NCBI GenBank assembly: GCA_948528155.1
Contig: CAOSZT010000068.1
Coordinates: 1 to 11,476, forward strand
Direction of reading: 5' to 3'
Length of the DNA: 11,476 nucleotides
Source: an uncultured Clostridia bacterium
GTDB lineage: Bacteria; Bacillota; Clostridia; TANB77; CAG-508
Every line of letters starts with the position of its first letter. Positions within the stretch are counted from its first letter, which is position 1. Made by a program: the position numbers and the translations under genes. The notes under the pieces are model-generated. The model saw nothing but the letters and a program-made list of their open reading frames with translations. It had not been told where the DNA came from and ran no database searches. Shown piece after piece: positions 4,451 through 11,476 of this stretch.

Positions 4451-6644
4451 ATCTCCTAACTTCATAAACACTATCAACTTTCTTTATTACTCTTATAACT
4501 TTGTTTAGTTCTTCAATATTTTCAATTTCAATATTTAAGTCTATTATTGCAATTCTGTCTTTAGTTGTTTTTGTATTAACTCCCATAAGTTTTGCTTTTG
4601 TGTCTTTTATAACATTTAATATTTCAACTAATAAACCATGTCTATCATTTGCTAAAATTTCTATGTTTACATTATATGTTTCTTTTGCTTCTTCATACCA
4701 TTTTACATCTATAATTCTATTTTCTTCTGTGATTAAGTCATTAACATTTACACAATCTTTTCTATGGATAGATACTCCTCTTCCTTTTGTGATATATCCT
4801 ATTATTTCATCTCCTGGTAGTGGATTACAGCATTTTGATAATTTTACTAAACAATTTTCTATTCCTTTTACTACTATTCCAGAATTTGATGGTTTTTGTT
4901 TTTTTCCTTTTTGTTTGTTTAATTGTTCTATTTTTTCCTCTATATTTTCTTCTTCATGTTCTTTTCTATATTCTTGTAGTATTCTTGCTATTATTTTTCC
5001 TGCTGAATTTGCTCCAAATCCTACTGCTGCATACATTTCTTCTGTATTTTTATATTTATATCTTTCTAACATTGGCTCAATATATTCATTTTTAAATAAT
5101 TCTGTATATGCTACACCTATTCTTTTTATTTCTTTTTCTATTAAATCTTTTCCTTTTTCTATGTTTTCAGATTTTTGCTCTTTTTTAAACCAACTATTAA
5201 TTTTATTTTTTGCACTTGTACTTTTTATAAATTTTAACCAATCTCTACTTGGTCCTTTAGAATTCTCTGCTGTTATTATTTCTACAATGTCTCCACTTTT
5301 TAATTTTGATATTATTGGCATCATTTTACTATTAATTTTACATCCTGTCATATGATGACCTATTTCTGCATGTATTGAATATGCAAAGTCTATTGGTGTT
5401 GCCCCCCTTGGTAATACTTTTATTGCTCCTTTTGGTGTAAACACATAAACTTCATCTTCAAATAATTCTGTTTTTAGTGTATCTAAAAATTCTTGTGGGT
5501 CTTGCATTTCTTTTTGCCATTCTAAGGATTCTCTTAGCCAAGCTAGTTTATCTTCTTCTAATTTTACAACCTGTTTTCCTCTTCCCATAAAGTTTGCTTC
5601 TTTATATGCCCAATGTGCTGCAATTCCATATTCTGCTATTCTGTGCATATCCCAAGTACGTATTTGTACTTCAAATGGTGTTCCTTTTTCTCCTAAAAGT
5701 GTTGTGTGTATTGACTGATACATATTTGGTTTTGGTACTGCTATATAATCTTTAAATCTCCCTGGCATTGGATTATACAATTCATGAACTACTCCTAAAG
5801 CTGAATAACAGTCTTTTACTGAATTTACTAATATACGTAATGCAAATAAATCATATATTTGATCTAATGTTTTATTATCTCTTTGCATTTTTTTATATAT
5901 ACTATATAAATGTTTAGCCCTTCCTGTTACTTCTGCATCTATCCTCTGCTTTTTTAGTTGTAATCGTATATCATTCATTATTTTTTCTATAAATTTTAGT
6001 CTTTCTTCTCTTTTTTTGTTAATACCTTCAACTAAATCGTGGTATTCTTCTGGATATAGATATTTAAAAGATAAATCTTCTAGTTCCCATTTTATAGAAT
6101 ATAATCCTAGTCTATTTGCAAGTGGTGCATATATTTCCATTGTTTCTTTTGCATTTGCTATTTGTCTATCTCTTTTTAAAAATTTTAGAGTTCTCATATT
6201 ATGTAGTCTATCTGCCAATTTTATAATTATTACTCTTATATCTTTTCCCATTGCTAAAAACATTTTTCTATAGTCTTCAACTTGCTGTTCCTCAACTGTT
6301 GTAAATTGCATTTTTCCAAGTTTTGTAACACCTGCAACCATATCTGCTATTTCTTCACCAAAATCTCTTCTTAAATCTTTATCTGTTATTTCTGTATCTT
6401 CAACTACATCATGTAAAAGAGCAGCACATATTGTTGCTTCGTCTAAACCTACTTCTGCTAAGATATATGCTACATTTATTGGATGTATTATATATGGCTC
6501 TCCTGAACGCCTTTTCTGATCTCCATGATGCTCTTTTGCATAATTGTATGCTTTCATTATTTGTTTTGCATCTACTCTTTTGGTCATTTGTTTCTTTTTC
6601 GATATTACTTCTTGTATTATTATTTGTTTGTTGTTTTCTTTCAT
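4449..6644 (-). CDS. relA: Bifunctional (p)ppGpp synthetase/hydrolase, RelA/SpoT family
   Basis: A long RSH protein of 731 residues that makes and degrades (p)ppGpp in the stringent response and acts on the ribosome. Domains in order: HD hydrolase (about 25-185) with intact H54, H78-D79, ED and D145; synthetase (about 210-345) with GRAKHLYSIYKKM, RFKDYIAVPKPNMYQSIHT and FEVQIRT; TGS (about 395-458, VYVFTPKGAIKVLPRGATP); a helical linker; a zinc-finger-like region (about 590-632, KCCNPLPGDEIIGYITKGRG, then HRKDC); and a C-terminal ACT domain (about 656-731). Both catalytic halves appear complete, so it is likely the single Rel-type enzyme. The ATG at 6644 has GAGGTG 8 bases upstream. The stop codon overlaps the end of the REPIN, and the final Val-Arg-Arg lies directly beside it. 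No convincing promoter was found upstream. Confidence 0.95.
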   Translation of the reverse strand: MKENNKQIIIQEVISKKKQMTKRVDAKQIMKAYNYAKEHHGDQKRRSGEPYIIHPINVAYILAEVGLDEATICAALLHDVVEDTEITDKDLRRDFGEEIADMVAGVTKLGKMQFTTVEEQQVEDYRKMFLAMGKDIRVIIIKLADRLHNMRTLKFLKRDRQIANAKETMEIYAPLANRLGLYSIKWELEDLSFKYLYPEEYHDLVEGINKKREERLKFIEKIMNDIRLQLKKQRIDAEVTGRAKHLYSIYKKMQRDNKTLDQIYDLFALRILVNSVKDCYSALGVVHELYNPMPGRFKDYIAVPKPNMYQSIHTTLLGEKGTPFEVQIRTWDMHRIAEYGIAAHWAYKEANFMGRGKQVVKLEEDKLAWLRESLEWQKEMQDPQEFLDTLKTELFEDEVYVFTPKGAIKVLPRGATPIDFAYSIHAEIGHHMTGCKINSKMMPIISKLKSGDIVEIITAENSKGPSRDWLKFIKSTSAKNKINSWFKKEQKSENIEKGKDLIEKEIKRIGVAYTELFKNEYIEPMLERYKYKNTEEMYAAVGFGANSAGKIIARILQEYRKEHEEENIEEKIEQLNKQKGKKQKPSNSGIVVKGIENCLVKLSKCCNPLPGDEIIGYITKGRGVSIHRKDCVNVNDLITEENRIIDVKWYEEAKETYNVNIEILANDRHGLLVEILNVIKDTKAKLMGVNTKTTKDRIAIIDLNIEIENIEELNKVIRVIKKVDSVYEVRR

Positions 6645-6683
6645 TTTTTATCACCTCGTAAATTTAGATATGTGTATATTTAT

Positions 6684-6712
6684 TTGACATTTTATGTTGA
6701 TAACTATATAAT
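6684..6712 (+). promoter_or_regulatory. Perfect-consensus plus-strand sigma-70 promoter
   Basis: TTGACA (6684-6689), exactly 17 bases, TATAAT (6707-6712). Both hexamers and the spacing match the vegetative sigma factor consensus, and this is the best promoter in the window. It faces away from relA and towards the 3' end of recJ, with no plus-strand ORF downstream, so it most likely drives a small RNA beginning near 6719. Confidence 0.75.
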
Positions 6713-6718
6713 ATAATT

Positions 6719-6905
6719 AACTATTAACTGTATAGACTAGCTTTAACTACTTTAATCGACATCTTCAATTTTGATGCTCAGATAAGTATATTGTTAATTA
6801 TGTTATGCTATGTAATCAGCTCTCTAAGCTTTATTAAATATGGCGAACTTCGCCAACACTAAAAATGTAAGGATATCCCCATAAAGTGGGGATATCTTCC
6901 TTTTT
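6719..6905 (+). ncRNA. Candidate small RNA between relA and recJ
   Basis: A perfect-consensus promoter ends at 6712 and a GC-rich intrinsic terminator with a T-run ends at 6905. They bracket about 185 nt with no open reading frame of useful length and no ribosome binding site. The transcript would be divergent from relA and convergent with recJ. It contains a short hairpin, TGGCGA-ACT-TCGCCA (6841-6855), just before the terminator and several TTAACTA-like repeats near its 5' end. Size and location would fit a housekeeping RNA such as 6S, but I cannot recognise a 6S central bubble, an SRP Alu or GGAAG core, or tmRNA sequence. Ends are predicted from promoter geometry only. Confidence 0.55.
6870..6905 (+). 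terminator. Intrinsic terminator of the candidate sRNA, shared with recJ
   Basis: GATATCCCC (6872-6880) pairs with GGGGATATC (6888-6896) over a 7-base loop, followed on the plus strand by TTCCTTTTT. On the minus strand the tail TTACATTTTT is weaker, but the hairpin would also follow recJ, whose stop is at 6927. This is the most GC-rich stem in the intergenic regions. Confidence 0.75.
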
Positions 6906-6926
6906 AGAATTTTAAATTTTGTTTAT

Positions 6927-8612
6927 CTATACTGACTTCATAACATCTTTAACATTAATCTGTAAATTATCAACCCCATTAAAACTATTAATTTCCAAAG
7001 TACCCACAACATCAATTTTATCGCCAATTCTATACTCATCAGCCAAATAGCCTAAATTAAAACCAATACTATTAATAACAGTATTTGCATCTTTTAGGGT
7101 CATTTTAATATGTTTCCCCTCTGACAATGCTCTAATAGAATCAATTTTCAAATTTTTAAAAACAAAAATTGGTGTTTTATTACCTTCTCCAAATGGCTCT
7201 AATTTTTTCAAACTCTCAACTATATCTTTATTTATCTCACTCAAATTAATTTTTGCATCAATATTTATAATAGGAACAATCTCATCTATTTTAGCTGATT
7301 TTGCAATTTCTTCAAACTGATTAGAAAATTCTTCAAATTTATCTTTTTTTATTGTAATTCCTATTGCCATAGCATGTCCACCAAATCTTTCTATTGAATT
7401 TTGACATTTCATTAGAGCTTCATGCAAATCAAAACCTGGTACACTTCTGCCAGACCCTTTTGCTAAATCTTCTTCATAACATAATAAAATACTAGGCTTA
7501 AAATATAAATCTGTAATTTTTGAAGATACAATTCCAATTACTCCATGATGCCAATTTTGCCCACCTATTATTATTGCATTTTTTTCATGTAGTCTTTTTT
7601 CCTCAATTTGATTAACAGCATCTTCATATATAGCTTTTTCTTTTTCTTGTCTAAGTGTATTATACCCATTTAGCTTTTTTGTTAATTCATTTACTTCATA
7701 TACATCTTTTGATAACAATAAATTTAGTGCTTCTTCTGCATGACCCATTCTTCCACAAGCATTTATTCGTGGTGCTACTCCAAAAGATATTGTATTTGAA
7801 TCTATATTTTTATATCCTGATGATATTAATAATGATCTTAGTCCCATATTTTTTGTTTGTGTAATCAACATTAATCCTAGTTTTGCTATTACTCTATTTT
7901 CATCTACTAATGGTACTATATCTGATATTGTTCCAACACATACAATATCTAAATATTTTAAATATTCTTTTTGTTCTAGTTCTAATTTCCTTCCAATTGC
8001 TTGAATTAGTTTAAATACAACTCCTACTCCTGCTAAATCTCTACATGGATATTTGTTGTCCTTTCTTTTTGCGTCTATTACTGCTATTGCATTTGGCAAT
8101 TTTTCTCCTACTTCGTGGTGATCTGTTATTATTGTTTCTATTCCTAATGAATTTGCATATTCTATCTCTTCTATTCCTGAAATTCCACAGTCTACTGTTA
8201 TCATTAATTTATAGTGATTTTTTGATATTTTATCTATTGCTGGTTTATTTAAACCATATCCTTCTTCTAATCTATTTGGAATATATTGGTCAACTTCTAT
8301 TCCTCTGTCTTGTAAAAAACTTTTTAGTACTGTGATACTTGTTATTCCATCAACATCATAGTCTCCATATATTATTATTTTCTCTTTCTCTTGTATAGCT
8401 TTTATTATTCTATCTACTGCAATTTCCATATCTGGCATTAAAAATGGATCATGAAAGTTATTTCTTGTTGGATGTAAAAATGTCTCTATATCCTTTTCTT
8501 TTATTTGTCTATTTATAATTATTGATGCTAGAAGTTTATTTATGCTATACTTTTCCGATATTCTTTGTATTTCTGTTTCTTCTGTTTCATATATCTGCCA
8601 TTTTTTGTTCAT
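6927..8612 (-). CDS. recJ: Single-stranded-DNA-specific exonuclease RecJ
   Basis: A DHH-superfamily 5'-to-3' exonuclease of 561 residues, acting on single-stranded DNA in recombination and mismatch/base-excision repair with Mg or Mn. The catalytic domain shows IYGDYDVDGITS (about 81-92, D84 and D86), VDCGIS (D141), ITDHHEVG (D164-H165-H166) and a later VGTISDIVPL. The DHHA1 domain contains NWHHGVIGIVSSK, GSGRSVPGFDLHEAL and RFGGHAMAIGI. A C-terminal OB-like DNA-binding region occupies about the last 100 residues. Length matches the RecJ core without the long C-terminal extension of Bacillus RecJ. AAGGGAG about 6 bases upstream of the ATG supports the start. Its own promoter could not be fixed; a MITE-like insertion lies about 80 bp upstream and may have separated it from older control elements. 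Confidence 0.95.
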   Translation of the reverse strand: MNKKWQIYETEETEIQRISEKYSINKLLASIIINRQIKEKDIETFLHPTRNNFHDPFLMPDMEIAVDRIIKAIQEKEKIIIYGDYDVDGITSITVLKSFLQDRGIEVDQYIPNRLEEGYGLNKPAIDKISKNHYKLMITVDCGISGIEEIEYANSLGIETIITDHHEVGEKLPNAIAVIDAKRKDNKYPCRDLAGVGVVFKLIQAIGRKLELEQKEYLKYLDIVCVGTISDIVPLVDENRVIAKLGLMLITQTKNMGLRSLLISSGYKNIDSNTISFGVAPRINACGRMGHAEEALNLLLSKDVYEVNELTKKLNGYNTLRQEKEKAIYEDAVNQIEEKRLHEKNAIIIGGQNWHHGVIGIVSSKITDLYFKPSILLCYEEDLAKGSGRSVPGFDLHEALMKCQNSIERFGGHAMAIGITIKKDKFEEFSNQFEEIAKSAKIDEIVPIINIDAKINLSEINKDIVESLKKLEPFGEGNKTPIFVFKNLKIDSIRALSEGKHIKMTLKDANTVINSIGFNLGYLADEYRIGDKIDVVGTLEINSFNGVDNLQINVKDVMKSV

Positions 8613-8656
8613 TTTTTTCTCCCTTATTTCACTTTTTTTATATTGTATAACATTTT

Positions 8657-8685
8657 TTGTTATTTTAAAAGTATTTTTGTAAAAT
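8657..8685 (+). promoter_or_regulatory. Possible plus-strand promoter facing the structured intergenic region
   Basis: TTGTTA (8657-8662), 17 bases, TAAAAT (8680-8685). Transcription would start near 8692, inside the left copy of the AGGCTGGC repeat, and run away from recJ into the MITE-like element and the folded segment. In sequence this AT-rich, two such hexamers are not rare, so support is modest. Confidence 0.35.
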
Positions 8686-8690
8686 TTTAT

Positions 8691-8698
8691 AGGCTGGC
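8691..8698. repeat. Left 8-bp direct repeat (target duplication) of the MITE-like element
   Basis: AGGCTGGC, identical to 8981-8988. The two copies immediately flank the inverted termini GTTACT and AGTAAC, which is the arrangement expected from a transposition with an 8-bp staggered cut. Removing 8699-8988 would restore one uninterrupted AGGCTGGC. Confidence 0.7.
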
Positions 8699-8980
8699 GT
8701 TACTGGATAATACTTTTTTATTGTTGAGTAGCTGAAACAAATTGATAAATATACTTTTTTAGAGTTTTAACGTTCGATTGTAATAAAAATTAGAATTAGT
8801 TAGGCTTTTGAATGAGGAATGTTCACGGTACCTGAAGAAATGAAGGGGTCTGAGTGAAAGAGGCTCATGAGAAAGCCTTACTAATTCTTTTTGAATGAAA
8901 TGAGTAGGTAAAACTCTAAAAAAGTATATTTATCAATTTGTTTCAGCGGTTGATTTATTTACAAACCATTATATAGTAAC
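8699..8980. mobile_element. 282-bp MITE-like element with long inner inverted repeat
   Basis: The termini GTTACTggATAAT (8699-8711) and ATTATatAGTAAC (8968-8980) are imperfect inverted repeats flanked by the 8-bp direct repeat AGGCTGGC. Inside them lies a perfect 39-bp inverted repeat (8731-8769 and 8909-8947, beginning GCTGAAACAAATTG). A third nested repeat of 16 bp with one mismatch follows (8793-8808 and 8872-8887). There is no transposase and no useful ORF, so it must be moved in trans if it is mobile. The 8-bp duplication is compatible with several IS families (for example ISL3 or IS1595) but the termini do not let me choose. The very long perfect stem means a transcript in either direction would fold into one rod with a branched head. 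An alternative is that the whole is a non-mobile large structured RNA. Confidence 0.65.
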
Positions 8981-8988
8981 AGGCTGGC
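8981..8988. repeat. Right 8-bp direct repeat (target duplication) of the MITE-like element
   Basis: Second copy of AGGCTGGC, directly adjoining the right terminus AGTAAC. See the left copy at 8691-8698. Confidence 0.7.
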
Positions 8989-9023
8989 TACAAGATATTA
9001 CAGTTCATGTCAAATTTTAAATC

Positions 9024-9219
9024 TGTAGAAGAACAATAGGGGCTTGTTAAAATTTATCTAAATTAACTAATGCTCTTTAAAGCCCCGTTTAATTGTTCGT
9101 GTGCCAAATTTATGCAATAAATTTGTGTACATCTCTTTTATATTATAGGTGAGTTCTTCTACAACTTATAAATCAATATGACTTTCATAATAGAACTTTC
9201 CTATAATATAGCAAAAGAG
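9024..9219. ncRNA. Strongly structured, pseudoknot-capable intergenic RNA candidate
   Basis: About 195 bases without an ORF contain several long helices. TGTAGAAGAAC (9024-9034) pairs with GTTCTTCTACA (9153-9163). GAACAAT plus GGGGCTT (9031-9045) pair with AAGCCCC plus ATTGTTC (9080-9098). CAAATTTAT (9105-9113) pairs with ATAAATTTG (9117-9125). CTCTTTT, ATTATAGG and GTTC (9133-9156) pair with GAAC, CCTATAAT and AAAAGAG (9193-9219). The loop of the last hairpin contains TTCTACA, which pairs with the first strand, giving a pseudoknot, while GAAC and GTTC have alternative partners. This density of nested and competing helices argues for a functional RNA or leader. The strand is unresolved: a modest plus-strand promoter lies upstream at 8657, whereas on the minus strand it would be the leader towards recJ. 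It matches no RNA family I can recognise. Confidence 0.5.
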
Positions 9220-9275
9220 CTATAATATATTATAAAAATTTTAAATTATGTAAAATAATAAGTATAAAAAAACTA

Positions 9276-9320
9276 AAAAATCATTGAATTACATATGTAT
9301 TTTCAATGATTTTTGTTTTT
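9276..9320. terminator. Strong bidirectional terminator downstream of the HD-GYP-like gene
   Basis: A 13-bp perfect stem (9276-9288 with 9302-9314; core TCATTGAA/TTCAATGA) has T-runs on both sides: TTTTTTAGTTTTTTT on the minus strand and TTTTTGTTTTT on the plus strand. It ends the sortase/HD unit about 55 bases after its stop codon and could equally end a plus-strand transcript coming from 8692-9219. Confidence 0.85.
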
Positions 9321-9371
9321 ATATTTTATAATAATATAACTTTTTTAAATCCTCTAAATTAATCTATTTTA

Positions 9372-10589
9372 TCAACGCACTTCTCCTTCTGAAGGTATTT
9401 TTCCATTTATTGCACTTTTTTTCCCAGAATTTATTTGTTGCCTCATTAAATCACTATTCTTTTTACCAATTATACTTTTTATTGTAATATTTCTAGCATA
9501 TCTTAAATCTATAGATCTTCTAGGTGGTGCAACTGTCCAAACAATAGGTTTATATGCATCTTGTTCATCACCTAAAAAACTTTTTCTTACCTCTGCAATT
9601 TCACCTGTTGATAATAAAACTTGTGTATACTTGGGATATAATTTTACATTATTAATTAGTAATTGTTCTACTTCTCTATTAATTTCACCATTAATAGAAT
9701 AATATTCAATTAATGATATAACATTTTCTAGTGATGCTTTTTCTCCATCAATTGTTTCTTTCAGTAATTTATCATATAAATCACACATATGAATAATTTT
9801 TGCTCCATATATATTTGGATCTTTTCTTTTACTAAATTCAGGTGAAAGTTTTAAACAACCTTCTCCTGTTTCTGGCTCATTTGATAATAACATCATCATT
9901 TTAGTATTACCACTAATATTTTTCATTCCTGAAGCTATACTGCATGAATATACTGAAGAATATTTTTCATCATATTTATCAAGTGGTGTATCTTTTATTC
10001 CAGGAAAGTGTTGCCCTAGTCTATCTATATTTACATTTACTATTTTTGTTATTTTATTAAATTTGTTTTGCTCTTTGTAATCTTCTCCTATATTGTGTAA
10101 TACTGCTGCCATTGCAATATCTTCTAAATTTATTAAAGACTTTTCATCAATATTAGGATTATTTGTTTTTAAATCTTTATTATATAATTCAGCTATTACC
10201 ATAGAAAGACATGCAACTCTAACTGGATGTGCAAATGTATCTATTTCATGCATATATGATAATATATTACTTTCAAAAGCATCTTCATTTTTACTTATCT
10301 CATTAGCTATTGTATTCATAGCATCTTTCATATCATTTACATCAGAGATACTTAAACTATTCTTTACATTTCTTAAAGAATCTTTTGCTTGGTTTATTGA
10401 AGCTACACTAATTGTAGTTTCTTCTCCTTCTATTTCAATGAATTCTATCTCATCTTGTCTATTTTTTATAAGTTCTATCTTTCTTTCATCTAAAACTAAG
10501 CCTGGTTTTCCTAAAAGTTTTCCATCTTTTGTCATTATTGCTGCTGCAAGTACCATTCCTACCATTAAATTTCTAACATTAACTACCAT
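9372..10589 (-). CDS. Degenerate HD-GYP-like domain protein
   Basis: 405 residues. The N-terminus (about 5-50, VRNLMVGMVLAAAIMTKDGKLL) matches the short beta domain that precedes many HD-GYP cyclic-di-GMP phosphodiesterases. An HD-type domain follows with HPVRVA (H121), VLHNIGED (165-170), and IYGAKIIHMCDLYDKLL (260-276), which corresponds to the family's ARIIxVADxYDAL segment. Key residues are altered: the HD pair is His-Asn (H165-N166), and the HHExxDGxGYP signature is replaced by SNEPETGEGCLKLS. It is therefore probably not an active phosphodiesterase and may be a binding or scaffold protein. There is no membrane segment. AGGAG 10 bases upstream supports the start. It follows the sortase by 53 bases with no terminator, so the two are probably co-transcribed. 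The C-terminal 100 residues are unrecognised, with a basic, Ser/Gly-containing tail. Confidence 0.75.
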   Translation of the reverse strand: MVVNVRNLMVGMVLAAAIMTKDGKLLGKPGLVLDERKIELIKNRQDEIEFIEIEGEETTISVASINQAKDSLRNVKNSLSISDVNDMKDAMNTIANEISKNEDAFESNILSYMHEIDTFAHPVRVACLSMVIAELYNKDLKTNNPNIDEKSLINLEDIAMAAVLHNIGEDYKEQNKFNKITKIVNVNIDRLGQHFPGIKDTPLDKYDEKYSSVYSCSIASGMKNISGNTKMMMLLSNEPETGEGCLKLSPEFSKRKDPNIYGAKIIHMCDLYDKLLKETIDGEKASLENVISLIEYYSINGEINREVEQLLINNVKLYPKYTQVLLSTGEIAEVRKSFLGDEQDAYKPIVWTVAPPRRSIDLRYARNITIKSIIGKKNSDLMRQQINSGKKSAINGKIPSEGEVR

Positions 10590-10642
10590 AATTTCTACTC
10601 TCCTTTACTACAAAAAATATCTATCAATTTTTTAGTTTACAT

Positions 10643-11332
10643 CTAAATCTGTTTTGCCAAAATAATTGTTCTTTGATCATTACTTGCATCTGTACAAGTT
10701 GATAGTGTTAGTTCTGCCAAACCATTTGTGTCTCTTTGATAAAATGATGTATCTGCTTCATGTGCTTCAAATATGTTATAAACTTCATATGTTAAAGAAG
10801 TTCCTCTATAATCTGTTACATGAATTTTAGCTCCTTTAGCTAATTTTTTTAAGTTAGAAAAAAATGTTCCATTTCTATAATTATGTCCTATTATTACAGA
10901 ATTACCTGGCATATTCAAATTATCTGGACTTGGATATAAAAATACTAATGCTGTGTTTAAAGATGTTGTTGACACTTCTTCTACAATTGGATATTCAAGG
11001 TTTATTGTAGGTATTTTCATTGTTCCTACAACTGTATATCCTTTATACTTTTTCTTTGTTGATGTTGTATTATTATTTCCTGTTGATCCTATTTGTGTTT
11101 CATTTACTCCATCTAATGAAACATTTTCATCTTTTTCACTATTGTTTTCACTAGAATTTGTATTTCCTGTTGAAATATCTCCTTGATAGTTTTCTACAAA
11201 ATCAGAAGCTTGTTTTGTAGTATTATATTTTTTTATGTAATCAAATGCTAAAAATCCTAATAATGTAACTATTGCTATTATTACTATTATTAATATAACT
11301 GTTAAAACTTTACTATATTTACTCTCAAACAT
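10643..11332 (-). CDS. Membrane-anchored sortase (transpeptidase)
   Basis: A 229-residue sortase, which would join proteins carrying a C-terminal sorting motif to the cell wall or to pilin subunits. An N-terminal hydrophobic segment (about 9-30) serves as an uncleaved signal anchor. A low-complexity Asn/Ser/Thr/Glu linker spans about 40-95. The catalytic beta barrel (about 97-229) contains GTMKIPTINLEYPIVE, IIGHNYRNGTFFSNL with H150, TLSTCTD with the nucleophile C213, and R221. All three catalytic residues are present. The short C-terminus after the arginine strand and the overall layout resemble class D-type or related housekeeping sortases; the subclass is not certain. GGAGGT 8 bases upstream supports the start. 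No protein with an LPxTG-like signal lies in this window, so its substrates are elsewhere. Confidence 0.9.
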   Translation of the reverse strand: MFESKYSKVLTVILIIVIIAIVTLLGFLAFDYIKKYNTTKQASDFVENYQGDISTGNTNSSENNSEKDENVSLDGVNETQIGSTGNNNTTSTKKKYKGYTVVGTMKIPTINLEYPIVEEVSTTSLNTALVFLYPSPDNLNMPGNSVIIGHNYRNGTFFSNLKKLAKGAKIHVTDYRGTSLTYEVYNIFEAHEADTSFYQRDTNGLAELTLSTCTDASNDQRTIILAKQI

Positions 11333-11366
11333 AATTTTTACCTCCGTACTTTAAAACTCTAGTTTT

Positions 11367-11395
11367 ATTATAACATATTTTGATATTATTTACAA
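11367..11395 (-). promoter_or_regulatory. Promoter of the sortase/HD-GYP-like unit
   Basis: Minus strand TTGTAA (11390-11395), 17 bases, TATAAT (11367-11372), leaving a leader of about 28 bases before the sortase ATG. It is the only good promoter in front of the two-gene unit. In the remaining bases to the window edge (11396-11476) I see nothing further that can be assigned. Confidence 0.7.
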
Positions 11396-11476
11396 GGCAT
11401 ATCATAAAGGCTTTTCAAAAGTATGATTAATTTATGATAATGTCTTAAGTAGTAACTTTTAAAAATGTCCCAAAGT

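Noticed and set aside
4501..5355. 284-codon open frame on the plus strand opposite relA
   Set aside because: It is the antisense shadow of a well-supported relA: hydrophobic low-complexity translation, and no ribosome binding site or promoter.
6654..6760. Minus-strand promoter for relA
   Set aside because: Several TATATT/TATTAT-like hexamers exist in this AT-rich stretch, but none has a matching -35 box at a 16-18 base spacing.
6719..6905. 6S, SRP, tmRNA or RNase P identity for the candidate sRNA
   Set aside because: Size would fit 6S, but none of the conserved cores of these RNAs could be found by eye, so no family name is assigned.
8821..8880. Hammerhead-like CTGAGTGAAAG and CTCATGAGAAAG strings in the MITE core
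   Set aside because: They only loosely resemble the CUGAUGA...GAAA core; the required three-helix junction with the correct spacing could not be drawn.
8691..8988. CRISPR-like direct repeat
   Set aside because: Only two 8-bp copies that flank inverted termini; no repeat-spacer periodicity and no cas genes.
10093..10635. 180-codon plus-strand frame opposite the HD-GYP-like gene
   Set aside because: Antisense of a convincing gene with a good ribosome binding site; the translation resembles no protein and is rich in Ile, Ser and Phe, as expected from reversed AT-rich codons.

Overview
The window is very AT-rich and looks like chromosome from a low-GC Firmicute, most likely a Clostridia-type anaerobe. 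The evidence is the A/T-ending codon use, the AGGAGG-type ribosome binding sites, and the gene set recJ / relA / MBL-fold hydrolase / hisS, whose order resembles the recJ-apt-relA-dtd-MBL-hisS region of many Firmicutes (apt and dtd are absent here). All recognised genes except the first read on the minus strand. No species can be named from the sequence alone.

Layout, left to right. At 1-215 is a regulatory region with two GTTGC-N4-GCAAC palindromes in front of a Crp/Fnr-type regulator (216-848, +). A shared terminator follows, then a DUF5662-like gene (858-1445, -) and hisS (1498-2796, -). Upstream of hisS lies an odd tandem arrangement: small ORF A (2852-3106), a decayed copy of the hisS 5' end (3187-3282), and small ORF B (3331-3582). 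A and B each have their own near-identical promoter. Next come an MBL-fold hydrolase (3664-4314, -), a REPIN-like double palindrome that exactly fills the gap at 4330-4450, and the (p)ppGpp synthetase/hydrolase relA (4449-6644, -). Between relA and recJ, a perfect-consensus plus-strand promoter and a terminator bracket about 185 nt without an ORF, a probable small RNA gene. recJ (6927-8612, -) is followed by about 760 nt without a protein gene. That gap holds a 282-bp MITE-like element with an 8-bp target duplication and a separate strongly folding, pseudoknot-capable segment. A degenerate HD-GYP-like protein (9372-10589, -) and a membrane-anchored sortase (10643-11332, -) close the window.

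Functionally the core is housekeeping: histidyl-tRNA charging, stringent response, recombination/repair exonuclease and a thiol-ester/glyoxalase II-like hydrolase. The sortase and HD-GYP-like gene look like a two-gene transcription unit behind one good promoter.

The most unusual content is non-coding: the divergent operator layout at the left edge, the hisS 5'-end/small-ORF duplication, the REPIN between relA and the MBL gene, the candidate sRNA, the MITE with a structured core, and the folded segment next to it. None of these RNAs could be matched by eye to 6S, SRP, tmRNA, RNase P or a known riboswitch.
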